A stretch of DNA of 64,000 nucleotides from Serratia marcescens (GCA_015548865.1 JADMXW010000001.1:1-64000); one strand, 5' to 3'; shown: positions 9,571-19,898, counted from the stretch's first letter. The notes: generated by a model not told the origin, from the letters alone. Translations and numbers: made by a program.

Positions 9571-10482
9571 ATGTTTAAAACACTTGCGGGTGTTATTCCT
9601 CCGGTTCCAACGATTCTTGATGACAAAGGCCAATTTGATCCGGAAGGTATGGGAATATTAATTGAAAGGTTAATTGACTCTGCCGTAAACGGTTTCTTAT
9701 TTTTGGGGAGTGCGGGAGAGTTTGCTAATTTCTCTCAAGAACAACGTAAAGCGATTGCTGAATTTTGCGTAGAAAAAGTGAATGGGCGCAAACCGGTTAT
9801 TATCGGTACGGCATCCTGTTCCACGGCGGAGGCCATTGCATTAACGCAACACGCGGCAGATATTGGCGCTGATGCAGTGATGATTGTGAATCCTTATTAT
9901 GCGCTGATGTCTGATGAACGCCTTTATAATCACTATAAGTCCATTGCTGATGCAGTGGCTATTCCGCAATTGTTATATAATTTCCCTGCATTGACTGGAC
10001 AGAACCTTTCTGTCGAATTGATTGGTCGGTTGGCTGACAGCTGCGCCAATATTGTGGGTATTAAAGATACTGTCGATTGCATGAGCCATATTCGCCAGGT
10101 GATTACGGAAGTGAAAGGCCGCCATCCCAATTTTCTGGTGTTCTGCGGCTTTGATGAATACGCCCTCGATACGCTGCTGCTCGGCGGCGATGGCGTGATC
10201 CCTGCCACGTCCAATTTTGCGCCGGAAATCACCTGTGGTATCTATCAGGCCTTTTTGGATAAAGATATGGTTGCGGTGCAAGCGCTGCTGCGCCGTCTGG
10301 CCGTGCTGTCGAAGATCTATACCCTGGAAGTCCCTTTTACCGGCTTGATAAAAGAAGCGATTCGCCTTACCGGTTCCTCAATTTCTGCTGCAGTGTCTGC
10401 ACCTGCCACACCGCCTAGTCCAGAAATGAAACAGCACTTAATCGCGCTGCTGCGTGAGGCCAATATCGCCATTGGGGAATAA
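9571..10482 (+). CDS. DHDPS/NAL-family aldolase, YagE/YjhH type
   Basis: Class I aldolase of 303 residues, the length of E. coli YagE/YjhH, which split 2-dehydro-3-deoxy-D-pentonate into pyruvate and glycolaldehyde. The Schiff-base lysine is K165 in VGIKDT, and the proton-relay tyrosine is Y136 in LYNFP. The N-terminal pattern GVIPPVPTILDDKGQFD and the GSAGEF loop (47-51) are family marks. ATG 9571 follows an AAGGTGG-type site. The gene completes the dehydratase/aldolase pair; the ERIC element upstream separates it from the dehydratase. Members of this fold also act on other keto acids, so the specificity is inferred from the neighbour. Confidence 0.9.
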   Translation: MFKTLAGVIPPVPTILDDKGQFDPEGMGILIERLIDSAVNGFLFLGSAGEFANFSQEQRKAIAEFCVEKVNGRKPVIIGTASCSTAEAIALTQHAADIGADAVMIVNPYYALMSDERLYNHYKSIADAVAIPQLLYNFPALTGQNLSVELIGRLADSCANIVGIKDTVDCMSHIRQVITEVKGRHPNFLVFCGFDEYALDTLLLGGDGVIPATSNFAPEITCGIYQAFLDKDMVAVQALLRRLAVLSKIYTLEVPFTGLIKEAIRLTGSSISAAVSAPATPPSPEMKQHLIALLREANIAIGE

Positions 10483-10549
10483 CGACCCCACGTTACAGGG
10501 ACGTTGCAACTGAACGCGTCTCTGTAGCTCAACCTTCAGGAAGAAACCC

Positions 10550-11644
10550 ATGCTGGATAAATCAGTCATTACCGCAAAACTCGCCGCGTTGTATCAGGAG
10601 GTCATCGCCATCCGTGAAGATGATGCTTATCTCAAATCCATTGGTGCCTATGGTTCGGATATGTCTATTGAATTGTGGGACTGGTCGCAGGGCGTAGGGT
10701 TGTATGGCATTTGGCGCTTGTATGAAGCGACAGGGGACCAAACCTATGTCGACTACTTGAACGCCTGGTTTGAACGCCATCGGGAAGAGGCGGCGATAAA
10801 AAATGTCAATCACGTCGCACCTATGCTGACATTAGTGTCGCTGTTGGAACAGCAAGAAAATATGCAGTGGCGTGCATTGGTGGATGAATACGGTGAGTGG
10901 ATTGAGCAAGGGCTGTTGCGTACCGAAATGGGGGGGTTCGCCCACACCACTGCTACGCGTAATAATGAAGGGCAACTGTGGGTAGATACCCTGTTTATGA
11001 GCGGCCTGTTCCACGTTAAAGCAGGGCAGTTTCTCAACAAGCCCGCCTATTGCGAAGAGATCATTTACCAGTTCTTACTGCATACGCAATTTTTAAGCGA
11101 TCCTGTTAGCGGTCTGTGGCGGCACGGTTGGCATTTCACAGAAAAACACCACTTTGCCGGTGCGTTATGGGGACGGGGCAATGGCTGGGCAGCGATAACG
11201 GCTGTCGAACTGCTGGAATTAACGCGAGCAAGTCACTCTGCATCGTCTCGTTTTATTGAGCAGAACTTCCTGCGCCAGAGTGAAGCGTTGTTAAACGTTC
11301 AGTCTGACAACGGTATGTGGCACACGCTACTCAACGATCCGCACAGTTACCAGGAGTCGTCAGCCACGGCGGCGATCGCCTACGCCTTTCTCAAAGGGTA
11401 TCGGTTAGGTATTCTTGAGGGTCGCTTTGCCGATGCTGGCGTTAGGGCTATTGATGCGTTGTTGGCGCGCATCGATCAACAAGGGCAACTGGCTGAGGTC
11501 TCTTCCGGTACACCGGTGTTTATGACGTTATCTGAATATACCGATGTGCCCATTCGCCAACGTTCTTATGGGCAGTCGTTAGCGATGCTGGCATTGGCTG
11601 AAGCACTGCGTCATCCTGCTCTTCTGCGTGTAACTCCTGCCTGA
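10550..11644 (+). CDS. GH105-family unsaturated uronyl hydrolase
   Basis: Protein of 364 residues, predicted cytosolic (no signal peptide), with the (alpha/alpha)6-barrel signatures of GH88/GH105: WDWSQG (43-48), GGFAHTT (128-134), LWVDTLFM with the probable catalytic D146, RHGWHF and WGRGNGW (207-213). Such enzymes (for example B. subtilis YteR/YesR) remove the delta-4,5-unsaturated uronic acid from lyase-made oligosaccharides of rhamnogalacturonan or related polymers. An intracellular location fits import of an intact oligosaccharide by the upstream transporter. It is the last gene of the island, 67 bases after the aldolase. Confidence 0.92.
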   Translation: MLDKSVITAKLAALYQEVIAIREDDAYLKSIGAYGSDMSIELWDWSQGVGLYGIWRLYEATGDQTYVDYLNAWFERHREEAAIKNVNHVAPMLTLVSLLEQQENMQWRALVDEYGEWIEQGLLRTEMGGFAHTTATRNNEGQLWVDTLFMSGLFHVKAGQFLNKPAYCEEIIYQFLLHTQFLSDPVSGLWRHGWHFTEKHHFAGALWGRGNGWAAITAVELLELTRASHSASSRFIEQNFLRQSEALLNVQSDNGMWHTLLNDPHSYQESSATAAIAYAFLKGYRLGILEGRFADAGVRAIDALLARIDQQGQLAEVSSGTPVFMTLSEYTDVPIRQRSYGQSLAMLALAEALRHPALLRVTPA

Positions 11645-11771
11645 TAAATGTCTCGGCGTGACAAAATGCAATTTTTTGCCATGCCGATGCTGCCATTTTT
11701 TTGAACTCTGTCACTGTTCTGCAAGCGCTCTGGTAGAGATATTTCCTTTGATGAAAATTTGCATTATGCTA

Positions 11772-11787
11772 GCTGAAGCGTTTCAGT
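11772..11787. promoter_or_regulatory. Cra (FruR) operator upstream of epd-pgk-fbaA
   Basis: GCTGAAGCGTTTCAGT is an almost perfect Cra palindrome (consensus half TGAA-C). It overlaps or follows a -10-like TATGCT at 11765. In E. coli the epd-pgk-fbaA operon is under Cra, so the site is conserved in function and place. The rest of the 316-base gap before epd (11645-11960) shows nothing else I can name. Confidence 0.85.
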
Positions 11788-11960
11788 TGGCGCAATTATG
11801 GCGATTGATCCCGAATAGCGGCGAATTTATCCCGCAAATGGATCGTCAAGGGCAGGGCGTTGCCCCAGAATAGTCTTACGTAACGGTTTATTCCGGTGTG
11901 AGTACTGATTATTCTATACAGCTTACCTATTCGAGTGTTCAGCTTGATACAGAGAATGCG

Positions 11961-12977
11961 ATGACAATTCGTATTGCGATAAACGGTTTTGGTCGTATTG
12001 GCCGCAGCGTGTTACGGGCACTGTACGAATCCGGGCGTCGGGCCGATATTAGCGTGGTGGCGATCAACGAACTGGCGAGCGCGGAAGGTATGGCGCATCT
12101 GCTGAAGTATGATACCAGCCATGGGCGTTTTGCCTGGGATGTCCGTCAGGAGTGCGACCAGCTCTTTGTGGGCGACGACGCCATTCTGCTGTTGCATCAG
12201 CGTGAAATTGAGGGGTTGCCCTGGCGAGAACTGGGCGTTGATGTGGTGTTAGATTGCAGTGGCGTCTATGGCAGTCGTGCGCACGGCGAGGCGCATCTGG
12301 CCGCTGGTGCCAAGAAGGTGCTGTTTTCTCATCCTGGTGCCAACGATATCGATACCACTATTGTGTTTGGCGTTAACCATGAGACGTTAAGGCCAGAACA
12401 CCACATTGTGTCTAACGCCTCGTGTACCACCAACTGCATTATTCCCATCATTAAATTGCTGGACGAATCGTTTGGCATCGAAAGCGGCACTGTCACCACG
12501 ATTCACTCTTCGATGAACGATCAGCCGGTGATCGATGCCTACCACAGCGATTTACGCCGTACCCGCGCGGCCAGTCAGTCCATTATTCCAGTGGATACCA
12601 AACTGGCGGCAGGTATTACGCGTATCTTCCCGCAGTTTACTGACCGTTTTGAGGCGATTTCGGTGCGAGTGCCGACGATCAATGTCACCGCTATTGATTT
12701 GAGCGTAACGGTACGAAAGGCAGTAAATGTTAATGAAATCAATGCACTTTTTCAAAAATCAGCGCATGGAGCATTTCGTGGTATAGTTGACTATACGGAA
12801 TTACCTTTAGTTTCAGCCGATTTTAATCACGATCCGCACAGCGCCATCGTAGACGGTACGCAGACGCGGGTCAGTGGGTCGCACCTGATAAAAACGTTGG
12901 TCTGGTGCGATAACGAATGGGGTTTCGCTAATCGCATGTTGGATACTACCCGAGCGATGGCTGCCTGTGGTTTCTAG
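11961..12977 (+). CDS. epd: D-erythrose-4-phosphate dehydrogenase
   Basis: NAD-dependent enzyme oxidising erythrose 4-phosphate to 4-phosphoerythronate, the first step of the DXP-dependent pyridoxal 5'-phosphate pathway. It has 338 residues from ATG 11961, as in E. coli. The GAPDH fold is evident: INGFGRIGR (7-15), catalytic C155 in [19 protein letters not shown] and a C-terminal WCDNEWG. The frame is open upstream to 11898, but those residues have no counterpart. It is the first gene of the conserved epd-pgk-fbaA cluster. Confidence 0.97.
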   Translation: MTIRIAINGFGRIGRSVLRALYESGRRADISVVAINELASAEGMAHLLKYDTSHGRFAWDVRQECDQLFVGDDAILLLHQREIEGLPWRELGVDVVLDCSGVYGSRAHGEAHLAAGAKKVLFSHPGANDIDTTIVFGVNHETLRPEHHIVSNASCTTNCIIPIIKLLDESFGIESGTVTTIHSSMNDQPVIDAYHSDLRRTRAASQSIIPVDTKLAAGITRIFPQFTDRFEAISVRVPTINVTAIDLSVTVRKAVNVNEINALFQKSAHGAFRGIVDYTELPLVSADFNHDPHSAIVDGTQTRVSGSHLIKTLVWCDNEWGFANRMLDTTRAMAACGF

Positions 12978-13053
12978 TTATACGCAATTGAATTGTCAGG
13001 GATTTTAATCTCGATCACACAACTTTATAAGAGAATCAACAAGAGGATTCACC

Positions 13054-14217
13054 ATGTCTGTAATTAAAATGACCGATCTCGATCTGGCGGGTAAACGCGT
13101 ACTGATCCGTGCGGATCTGAACGTGCCGGTAAAAGAAGGTAAAGTGACGTCTGATGCACGTATCCGTGCGTCGTTGCCGACCATTGAAATCGCCCTGAAA
13201 CAAGGTGCGCGAGTCATGGTGACTTCCCACCTGGGACGCCCGACCGAAGGGGAATACAATGAAGAATTCTCCCTACTGCCGGTAGTTAACTATCTGAAAG
13301 ATAAAATTTCTTCTCCGGTTCGTCTGGCGAAGGATTATCTGGATGGCGTTGATGTTGCCGAAGGTGAGTTGGTGGTTCTGGAAAACGTTCGTTTCAATAA
13401 AGGTGAGAAGAAAGACGACGAAGAACTGTCGAAGAAATACGCGGCGCTGTGCGATGTGTTCGTGATGGATGCCTTTGGTACTGCGCACCGTGCGCAGGCG
13501 TCTACCCATGGCGTTGGCAAGTTTGCTGATATCGCGTGTGCAGGCCCGCTGCTGGCAGACGAACTTGAAGCGCTGGGTAAAGCCCTGAGCAACCCAGAGC
13601 GCCCGATGGTCGCTATCGTCGGCGGTTCTAAAGTGTCTACTAAACTGACCGTGCTGGGCTCATTGTCCAAAATCGCTGACCAACTGATCGTTGGCGGTGG
13701 TATTGCCAACACTTTCGTTGCTGCACAAGGTCATAACGTGGGCAAGTCGCTCTACGAAGCAGATCTGATCCCTGAAGCGAAAAAACTGTTGGAAACCTGC
13801 GATATTCCGGTACCGAGCGACGTGCGCGTGGCAACGGAATTCTCCGAAACCGCAACCGCAACCTTGAAGTCTGTTACTGCCATCAAAGATGATGAACAGA
13901 TTCTGGACTTGGGTGATGTGTCCGCAGAGCGTCTGGCCGATATTCTGAAAAATGCCAAGACCATCCTGTGGAACGGCCCGGTTGGCGTATTCGAATTCCC
14001 GAACTTCCGTAAGGGAACCGAGATTATCGCTCAGGCGATTGCAGACAGCGACGCGTTCTCTATCGCCGGTGGTGGCGATACGCTGGCAGCGATTGACCTG
14101 TTCGGTATTTCAGACAAGATTTCTTATATTTCTACCGGTGGTGGTGCCTTCTTGGAGTTCGTGGAAGGGAAAAAACTGCCTGCGGTAGTCATGCTGGAAG
14201 AGCGTGCTAAGCAGTAA
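13054..14217 (+). CDS. pgk: phosphoglycerate kinase
   Basis: Glycolytic enzyme of 387 residues interconverting 1,3-bisphosphoglycerate/ADP and 3-phosphoglycerate/ATP. The substrate-binding motif RADLNVPVK is at the N-terminus. VTSHLGRP, the [13 protein letters not shown] loop, the NGPVGVFE stretch and the nucleotide-binding GGGDT are all present. ATG 13054 is preceded by AGAGGA. It sits 76 bases after epd and is followed by two stem-loops before fbaA, as in other enterobacteria. Confidence 0.98.
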   Translation: MSVIKMTDLDLAGKRVLIRADLNVPVKEGKVTSDARIRASLPTIEIALKQGARVMVTSHLGRPTEGEYNEEFSLLPVVNYLKDKISSPVRLAKDYLDGVDVAEGELVVLENVRFNKGEKKDDEELSKKYAALCDVFVMDAFGTAHRAQASTHGVGKFADIACAGPLLADELEALGKALSNPERPMVAIVGGSKVSTKLTVLGSLSKIADQLIVGGGIANTFVAAQGHNVGKSLYEADLIPEAKKLLETCDIPVPSDVRVATEFSETATATLKSVTAIKDDEQILDLGDVSAERLADILKNAKTILWNGPVGVFEFPNFRKGTEIIAQAIADSDAFSIAGGGDTLAAIDLFGISDKISYISTGGGAFLEFVEGKKLPAVVMLEERAKQ

Positions 14218-14224
14218 TGCCGCT

Positions 14225-14300
14225 TTGCCGGGGGTGTCACCCGGCAACCCGTCGCCCTCTCTTCGAGTGGGTGACGGTGGGTTCGGACGCAGTGCGTCCG
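14225..14300 (+). promoter_or_regulatory. stem-loops in the pgk-fbaA intergenic region
   Basis: A perfect 8-bp stem TTGCCGGG/CCCGGCAA (14225-14247) and a second hairpin CGGACGC/GCGTCCG (14284-14300) occupy the gap between pgk and fbaA. Neither has a T run. They may act as processing or partial-termination signals that set the different levels of the two glycolytic enzymes. Confidence 0.5.
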
Positions 14301-14353
14301 GCCCGTAGTCAATTATCTCAACCCTCCACGGCCAACGAGACGGGACACGTAAC

Positions 14354-15430
14354 ATGTCTAAAATTTTTGATTTCGTAAAACCTGGTGTCATCACTGGCGA
14401 TGACGTTCAGAAAGTTTTCGCAGTAGCAAAGGAAAATGGCTTTGCTCTGCCCGCAGTCAACTGCGTCGGTACTGACTCCGTCAATGCGGTGCTGGAAGCG
14501 GCAGCGAAAGTTCGCGCACCGGTTATCGTTCAGTTCTCTAACGGGGGGGCCGCGTTTACAGCAGGTAAAGGCCTGAAAGCGGAAGGCCAGAAAGCCGCTA
14601 TCCTCGGTGCCATCTCTGGTGCACAACACGTTCACCTGATGGCTGAACACTACGGCATTCCTGTTATCCTGCACACTGACCACTGTGCGAAAAAACTGCT
14701 GCCTTGGTTGGATGGCCTGCTGGAAGCCGGTGAAAAACATTTTGCCGCAACCGGCAAACCGCTGTTCTCCTCCCACATGATCGACCTGTCGGAAGAGTCT
14801 CTGGAAGAAAACATCGAGATTTGCAGTGAATACCTCAAGCGCATGGCAAAAATCAACATGACGCTGGAAATCGAACTGGGTTGTACTGGCGGCGAAGAAG
14901 ATGGCGTGGACAACAGCCATCTTGATAACTCCGCGCTCTACACTCAGCCGGAAGATGTTGCTTATGCCTATGAAAAGCTGCACGCCATCAGCCCGCGTTT
15001 CACCATCGCGGCGTCGTTCGGCAACGTGCATGGTGTATACAAACCGGGTAACGTGCAACTGACGCCAAAAATCCTGCACAACTCGCAGGAATATGTGTCC
15101 AAAAAATTCAACCTGCCGCACAACAGCCTGGACTTCGTGTTCCACGGAGGCTCCGGCTCCACGGCGGAAGAAATTGCCGAAGCCGTTAGCTACGGTGTGG
15201 TAAAAATGAACATCGACACCGATACCCAGTGGGCAACCTGGGAAGGTGTGTTGGCGTACTACAAGAAGAATGAAGGCTACCTGCAGGGGCAGTTGGGTAA
15301 CCCTGAAGGCGCAGATAAGCCGAACAAGAAGTACTACGATCCGCGCGTTTGGCTGCGAGCTGGCCAGGCAACAATGGTTGCGCGTTTAGAAAAAGCGTTT
15401 AAAGAACTGAACGCGATCGATGTACTGTAA
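14354..15430 (+). CDS. fbaA: class II fructose-bisphosphate aldolase
   Basis: Zn-dependent aldolase of 358 residues cleaving fructose 1,6-bisphosphate into DHAP and glyceraldehyde 3-phosphate. Class II marks are present: the zinc-ligand region VILHTDHCAKK, the second-metal region ELGCTGGEEDG, GNVHGVYKPGN and FHGGSGS. Length and order after pgk agree with E. coli. A good terminator follows (15473-15494). Confidence 0.98.
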   Translation: MSKIFDFVKPGVITGDDVQKVFAVAKENGFALPAVNCVGTDSVNAVLEAAAKVRAPVIVQFSNGGAAFTAGKGLKAEGQKAAILGAISGAQHVHLMAEHYGIPVILHTDHCAKKLLPWLDGLLEAGEKHFAATGKPLFSSHMIDLSEESLEENIEICSEYLKRMAKINMTLEIELGCTGGEEDGVDNSHLDNSALYTQPEDVAYAYEKLHAISPRFTIAASFGNVHGVYKPGNVQLTPKILHNSQEYVSKKFNLPHNSLDFVFHGGSGSTAEEIAEAVSYGVVKMNIDTDTQWATWEGVLAYYKKNEGYLQGQLGNPEGADKPNKKYYDPRVWLRAGQATMVARLEKAFKELNAIDVL

Positions 15431-15472
15431 TCTATATTAATAAGTGCATTACCAACAATGCATGAAAATAAG

Positions 15473-15505
15473 AGGCTCCCTTTATCAGGAGCCTTAATTT
15501 TTTCT
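15473..15505 (+). terminator. rho-independent terminator of fbaA
   Basis: A 7-bp stem AGGCTCC/GGAGCCT with an 8-base loop is followed by TAATTTTTT. Confidence 0.85.
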
Positions 15506-15579
15506 GGTCTGTTTGAGGGCCATTTTGGGTGTGAACGATCCCTTTCAAAGGGAGAAAAGCAAAAAATGGGAGAGTACAA

Positions 15580-16452
15580 ATGGAAGAACTGGATGTAACC
15601 GAAAGTCTGAGTCGTATGGGCCAATGGGTCGTCAATAATGAGGCTCTGCTGATCCAGTATGCCGTAAACGTGGTGGCGGCAATTATTATTTTGCTCATCG
15701 GCTTGCTGGTGGCGCGTGTGGTATCGAATGGCATTAGCCGAGTGATGGTAGCGCGGGGAATTGATACTACCGTTGCTGATTTTCTCGCCGCGCTGGTGCG
15801 TTACGGAATCATTGCTTTTACGCTGATTGCGGTACTGAGCCGTGTTGGTGTACAAACGGCATCGGTGATTGCCGTGCTCGGTGCTGCGGGTTTGGCCGTT
15901 GGCCTTGCATTACAAGGTTCTCTGTCAAACTTCGCTGCGGGTGTATTGCTGGTGATGTTCCGTCCGTTTCGTACGGGGGAATCGGTCGATCTGGGCGGCG
16001 TTGCAGGGGTTGTTACTCAGGTGCAGATTTTTTCGACCACGCTGCGCACCGGTGACGGCAAGGTGATAGTAGTACCAAACGGTAAAATCATCGCAGGTAA
16101 TATTATCAATAGCAGTCGCGAGCCAGATCGCCGTGTAGAGTTGATCGTGGGCGTTGCCTATGATGCCGATATCGATCAGGTAAAAAACCTTCTGGGTGAT
16201 ATTGTTGCTGCGGATACACGTATTCAGCATGATAAAGGCGTCACTATTCGCCTGAACGAGATGGCTGCGTCTTCACTCAACTTTGTTGTCTGGGTCTGGA
16301 CCACTAACGGTAACGCGCAAGCGGTATATTGGGATCTGCTGGAGAACACCAAGCGTGCGCTGGATGCACATAACATCGGCATCCCTTATCCGCAAATGGA
16401 TGTGCATTTGCATCAAAGCAAGTCCGCATCTACTAACAACGCTCTCAACTAA
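15580..16452 (+). CDS. mscS: small-conductance mechanosensitive channel MscS
   Basis: Inner-membrane channel of 290 residues (E. coli 286) that opens at high membrane tension and protects against osmotic downshock. The pore helix TM3 ([20 protein letters not shown], then LALQGSLSN) with its Gly/Ala pattern is conserved. The beta domain ([18 protein letters not shown]) and the C-terminal alpha/beta cage follow. Position after fbaA is the standard enterobacterial one. Confidence 0.97.
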   Translation: MEELDVTESLSRMGQWVVNNEALLIQYAVNVVAAIIILLIGLLVARVVSNGISRVMVARGIDTTVADFLAALVRYGIIAFTLIAVLSRVGVQTASVIAVLGAAGLAVGLALQGSLSNFAAGVLLVMFRPFRTGESVDLGGVAGVVTQVQIFSTTLRTGDGKVIVVPNGKIIAGNIINSSREPDRRVELIVGVAYDADIDQVKNLLGDIVAADTRIQHDKGVTIRLNEMAASSLNFVVWVWTTNGNAQAVYWDLLENTKRALDAHNIGIPYPQMDVHLHQSKSASTNNALN

Positions 16453-16475
16453 CAAATAGTTTTCGTTAATTCTCT

Positions 16476-16509
16476 TTAGGCATCCGGTGCTAAGCGCACG
16501 GATGCCTAA
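16476..16509. terminator. stem-loop after mscS
   Basis: An 11-bp perfect stem TTAGGCATCCG/CGGATGCCTAA with a 12-base loop stands 23 bases after the stop of mscS. It lacks a clear T run, so it may protect the mRNA end. Confidence 0.6.
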
Positions 16510-16590
16510 ACACTTTCGCTCAAAAAGCAAAAATACGACCTCCGTATCGACCTACTCTAACTACTGTTACTGTTTGATCTGTGTTGTGTT

Positions 16591-17238
16591 ATGAAATTTG
16601 ATAAAACCCTCTATCCTCACACTGTTGCGATAGCTTTATTTGCTGTCTCTCTGCTGTACACAGGGAATAGGCTCTTTTCAGCCCAAAGTCAGGCGGTACT
16701 GGCGGTTGAAACTTTTCAATCCTTCTGGTTGCTGTTTGGTGCGTTATTTACCTGGTGCTATATCAGGCCGCTGAAGTGTAACTCGGGGGCAAAATTCTTT
16801 TGGTTGTGGAGTATCTGTTGGTGGCTGTTATTGTTTGGCCGGGGCATCAGTTGGGGGCGGGACTACTTTCCTGATGAGCCTAAGATTTACTTCCGTATTA
16901 TCTCGATCGTATTGATTGGTGTGACGATGTGCGCGTTGTTATTGCCGGTGATACGCCGAGAAATTATCCGACGCCTGCGGCAAGAAAGGCTACCGTTGTG
17001 GGATATATTGTTGTTAGTGCTCTATTTTATTATTGTTGACACCATCGAACACCACCGCCTATTGGCGTTTCTTTTTGTCTACGACACATCGCGTACTGAT
17101 TTGCTGGAGGAGTTGTTTGAACTTCCGTTTATGTTTTCGCTGTTTGCTGTAGCTTTCCTACTGCAACGTAGCGAAAAGCAAGCCATAGCCAAAACACTGT
17201 CCCTTTCACATTCACCATTGCGTAACATTCAACATTAG
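16591..17238 (+). CDS. polytopic membrane protein of unknown function
   Basis: I do not recognise this 215-residue protein. It has about six predicted membrane segments (near 11-29, 41-58, 68-84, 104-121, 138-151, 180-192). Unusual polar and charged residues stand inside or beside them: GRGISWGRDYFPDE (83-96), DTIEHH (150-155) and LLEELFELPF (171-180). Clustered Glu, Asp and His in membrane helices suggest metal binding or an intramembrane enzyme rather than a plain transporter; this is inference. It lies between mscS and argO in the same direction. The start at 16591 has no strong ribosome site. Confidence 0.75.
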   Translation: MKFDKTLYPHTVAIALFAVSLLYTGNRLFSAQSQAVLAVETFQSFWLLFGALFTWCYIRPLKCNSGAKFFWLWSICWWLLLFGRGISWGRDYFPDEPKIYFRIISIVLIGVTMCALLLPVIRREIIRRLRQERLPLWDILLLVLYFIIVDTIEHHRLLAFLFVYDTSRTDLLEELFELPFMFSLFAVAFLLQRSEKQAIAKTLSLSHSPLRNIQH

Positions 17239-17240
17239 GA

Positions 17241-17261
17241 ATTCTAATGTATAATTAGAAT
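17241..17261. promoter_or_regulatory. candidate ArgP-binding dyad upstream of argO
   Basis: A perfect dyad ATTCTAAT-N5-ATTAGAAT has the T-N11-A architecture of LysR-family sites. It stands about 75 bases before argO, which in E. coli is activated by ArgP with arginine. The argP gene itself lies nearby at 18846-19739. Confidence 0.6.
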
Positions 17262-17333
17262 CTTCAATTTCAGTTAATGATAAAATCTCCTTAAACTCCC
17301 TCGAATTGTTCATGTGGGAGAGTGTAGATAACC

Positions 17334-17948
17334 ATGTTTGGGATGTATTGGCAGGGATTTTTTCTTGGCGCTGCGATGATTTTACCACTGGGGCCGCAAA
17401 ACGCTTATGTGATGAATCAGGGAATTCGGCGCCAGTATCATCTGATGATTGCCCTGTTGTGCGCGTTAAGTGATGTCATCTTGATCTGTGCTGGTATCTT
17501 TGGTGGGAGTGCGTTGTTGAGTCAGTCATCGCTACTGCTTTCGCTGATCACCTGGGGAGGTGTTGCTTTTCTGCTTTGGTACGGTTGGGGCGCCTTCAAA
17601 GTAGTTTTCAACTGTCAGCTTGATGTGGTGAGCGTTGAAATAGCACGACAAAGTCGCTGGCGCGTTATCTCCACTGTATTGGCGGTGACTTGGCTGAATC
17701 CGCATGTGTATCTGGATACTTTTGTGGTACAGGGCAGCATTGGCGGGCAGATGGCACCCGATGCGCGCGGTTGGTTTGCATTGGGTTCCATTACGGCTTC
17801 ATTTCTGTGGTTCTTTGCATTGGCGTTGCTGGCGTCCTGGTTAGCACCGTGGCTGAATACGCCAAAAGCGCAGCGAGTGATTAATGCTTTTGTTGGTGTG
17901 ATAATGTGGTTTATTGCGCTACAACTTGCGTGTCTCGCTGTGATTTAG
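17334..17948 (+). CDS. argO: arginine exporter ArgO (LysE family)
   Basis: Inner-membrane exporter of 204 residues with six predicted segments. The LysE/ArgO signature [20 protein letters not shown] is at the N-terminus, and [13 protein letters not shown] is in the middle. It exports arginine (and the toxic analogue canavanine). A dyad fitting ArgP lies in its promoter region. Order mscS-argO-yggE-argP matches E. coli except for the added membrane gene upstream. Confidence 0.96.
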   Translation: MFGMYWQGFFLGAAMILPLGPQNAYVMNQGIRRQYHLMIALLCALSDVILICAGIFGGSALLSQSSLLLSLITWGGVAFLLWYGWGAFKVVFNCQLDVVSVEIARQSRWRVISTVLAVTWLNPHVYLDTFVVQGSIGGQMAPDARGWFALGSITASFLWFFALALLASWLAPWLNTPKAQRVINAFVGVIMWFIALQLACLAVI

Positions 17949-18103
17949 TGCTGTATTTTTCCGTCTTTATAAGAATATTACAGAATTCACCTATATTTAA
18001 GTCAACTCAGTGAGCGCACTATGCTTGTCAATTACGTAAGCGCTCTGCTGTCACACTGGCTTGCAATGGCGCAATATCACATGAAATCAGGAGAAACGAT
18101 ACT

Positions 18104-18829
18104 GTGAAACTGAAAGCAATAGCAATCGCCGCCCTGTTAAGTATAACGACATTTCCGTTATCTGGGTTTGCGGGTGAATTTCCTAACGGACCTCATATTG
18201 TGACATCCGGTAAAGCGAGTGTAGATGTCACACCAGATATTGCAAATCTGGCAATTGAGGTCAATGTTTCGTCTAAAGATGTTGCTGATGCCAAAAAGCA
18301 AGCAGACGAACGTGTGGCACAATATTTTGCTTATCTGGAAAAAAACGGCATTGAAAGAAAAGATATCAGCGCTGCAAACCTGCGTACTCATCCCGAATAT
18401 AATTTTTTGAAAGATGGCCGTTCTGAACTGAAAGGATATCGCGCGGTGCGCCAGGTCGCGGTAACCGTACGCAAACTGGATCAATTAAATACATTACTGG
18501 ATGGCGCGTTACGTGCAGGATTGACGGAAATTCGCGGTGTGGATCTCGGCGTTGCCAACCCGGATGCTTATCGTGATCAAGTGCGCCAGAAGGCGATAGA
18601 AACAGCAACTGCTCAGGCGAAGGCGTTGGCAACGGGATTTAATGCCAAACTGGGGCCGATTTACAGCATCCGTTATCAGGTTGCCAACTATCAGCCTGTT
18701 CCAGTAGCACGCATGTTCAAAGCTGCGAGCGTAGCTTCGGAAGCTGACGTCGCGCAGACTTATGAGCAGAAAAGTATTCAATTTGATGATCAGGTTGATG
18801 TGATATTCGAGTTGCAACCCAATCCGTAA
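18104..18829 (+). CDS. yggE: SIMPL-domain periplasmic protein YggE
   Basis: Secreted protein of 241 residues with a signal peptide (MKLK, hydrophobic core, probable cleavage after GFAG or nearby) and a SIMPL/DUF541 domain over most of the mature part (TSGKASVDVTPDIANL to the C-terminus). In E. coli it lowers intracellular reactive oxygen by an unknown mechanism. The start codon is GTG at 18104 with AGGAG about 10 bases upstream. Confidence 0.94.
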   Translation: MKLKAIAIAALLSITTFPLSGFAGEFPNGPHIVTSGKASVDVTPDIANLAIEVNVSSKDVADAKKQADERVAQYFAYLEKNGIERKDISAANLRTHPEYNFLKDGRSELKGYRAVRQVAVTVRKLDQLNTLLDGALRAGLTEIRGVDLGVANPDAYRDQVRQKAIETATAQAKALATGFNAKLGPIYSIRYQVANYQPVPVARMFKAASVASEADVAQTYEQKSIQFDDQVDVIFELQPNP

Positions 18830-18845
18830 TCCAGACCTCAGGGCG

Positions 18846-19739
18846 TCAAGATTGGCGCAATACGCGATGCCCATGCGAGAGCAGGGCATCCGTTACCTTT
18901 CTCATCATCCGGCTTTCTGGTGCGAAACGATGCCAGTACAACATGCGTCGCTGGAACAAACCCGGCGTCAGATCGACCAGATCGCCGCTTGCCAACTCTC
19001 TCTCGATTTGCAGATGCGGGATCATACAGCAGGTGGTGCCTTGTCGTGCCAGTTGCACAAAGGCTTCTGACGAGTTAACGATATGGCAGGGGACGCTGCC
19101 GGGAGAGAGATCGAAATTCTGCTGCAAGAACGCCTGATGCATGTCGTCCAGGTGATCAAAGGCAACGGCAGGCGCGCGTAATAAGGCGGAACGGGTTACG
19201 CCATTCGGAAAGTAGCGTGCGGCGAAATCCGGTGAGGCGACGAACAGATAGTCCAGCGCCCCGAGTTTATCTACCAGACAACTCGGCAACGGTTGCGGCT
19301 GGATACTGACTGCTCCCACCACTTCACCCCGGCGCAAACGTTCTTGGGTGCGAGTTTCATCCTCCACTTGCAGATTCAGACGAATAGGGGAATCGACCAG
19401 CACCGGTTGCAGCGCAGGCAGCAGCCAGGTTGCCAGACTGTCGGCGTTAACCGCAAGCGACAATAGCAGCGGGATATCGCTGCTGGCATCGTTGCCCAAC
19501 CACTCTTCTTCCAGCAGCTCCACTTGATGTAACAGCGCTAACAATTTTTGCCCTTGTTCTGTGGGGCGCGGTGGAATGGTTCTGACCAACAGCGGCTGTC
19601 CGAACAGGTTCTCCAACTGCTTGATGCGTTGTGAAACGGCGGATTGCGTGATGCACAATTTTTGCGCGGCGCGTTCAAATCCGCGCTCACGGATGACGGC
19701 ATCCAGAGCCTGAAGTGTGCGATAGTCCGGTCGTTTCAT
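18846..19739 (-). CDS. argP: LysR-type regulator ArgP (IciA)
   Basis: Transcription factor of 297 residues, identical in length to E. coli ArgP. The N-terminal winged HTH reads [20 protein letters not shown] with the recognition helix in [14 protein letters not shown], followed by a two-lobed effector domain. It responds to Lys and Arg and activates argO. The gene is convergent with yggE (16 bases between ends) and divergent from rpiA. Confidence 0.96.
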   Translation of the reverse strand: MKRPDYRTLQALDAVIRERGFERAAQKLCITQSAVSQRIKQLENLFGQPLLVRTIPPRPTEQGQKLLALLHQVELLEEEWLGNDASSDIPLLLSLAVNADSLATWLLPALQPVLVDSPIRLNLQVEDETRTQERLRRGEVVGAVSIQPQPLPSCLVDKLGALDYLFVASPDFAARYFPNGVTRSALLRAPAVAFDHLDDMHQAFLQQNFDLSPGSVPCHIVNSSEAFVQLARQGTTCCMIPHLQIERELASGDLVDLTPGLFQRRMLYWHRFAPESRMMRKVTDALLSHGHRVLRQS

Positions 19740-19892
19740 GAAGGTGCCATTTCCTATGGATAAAACTTGGTCTTTGCACTATGCCACATTTTTCAGACGG
19801 AACACGCTAAAAATCTGTCCGATTTCACACTGATGGCCGAAAATAATCGAAGGACGCGCGGCGATTGGCGTCGTTTCCGGTGGCGCTTGCTC

Positions 19893-19898
19893 TATAAT
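19893..19898 (+). promoter_or_regulatory. -10 element of the rpiA promoter
   Basis: A perfect TATAAT lies 45 bases before the rpiA start, in the argP-rpiA divergent region. No good -35 stands at 17 bases, so the assignment rests on the -10 alone. Confidence 0.5.

Noticed and set aside
14318-15145. 275-codon frame antisense to fbaA
   Set aside because: A shadow of the highly biased fbaA gene.
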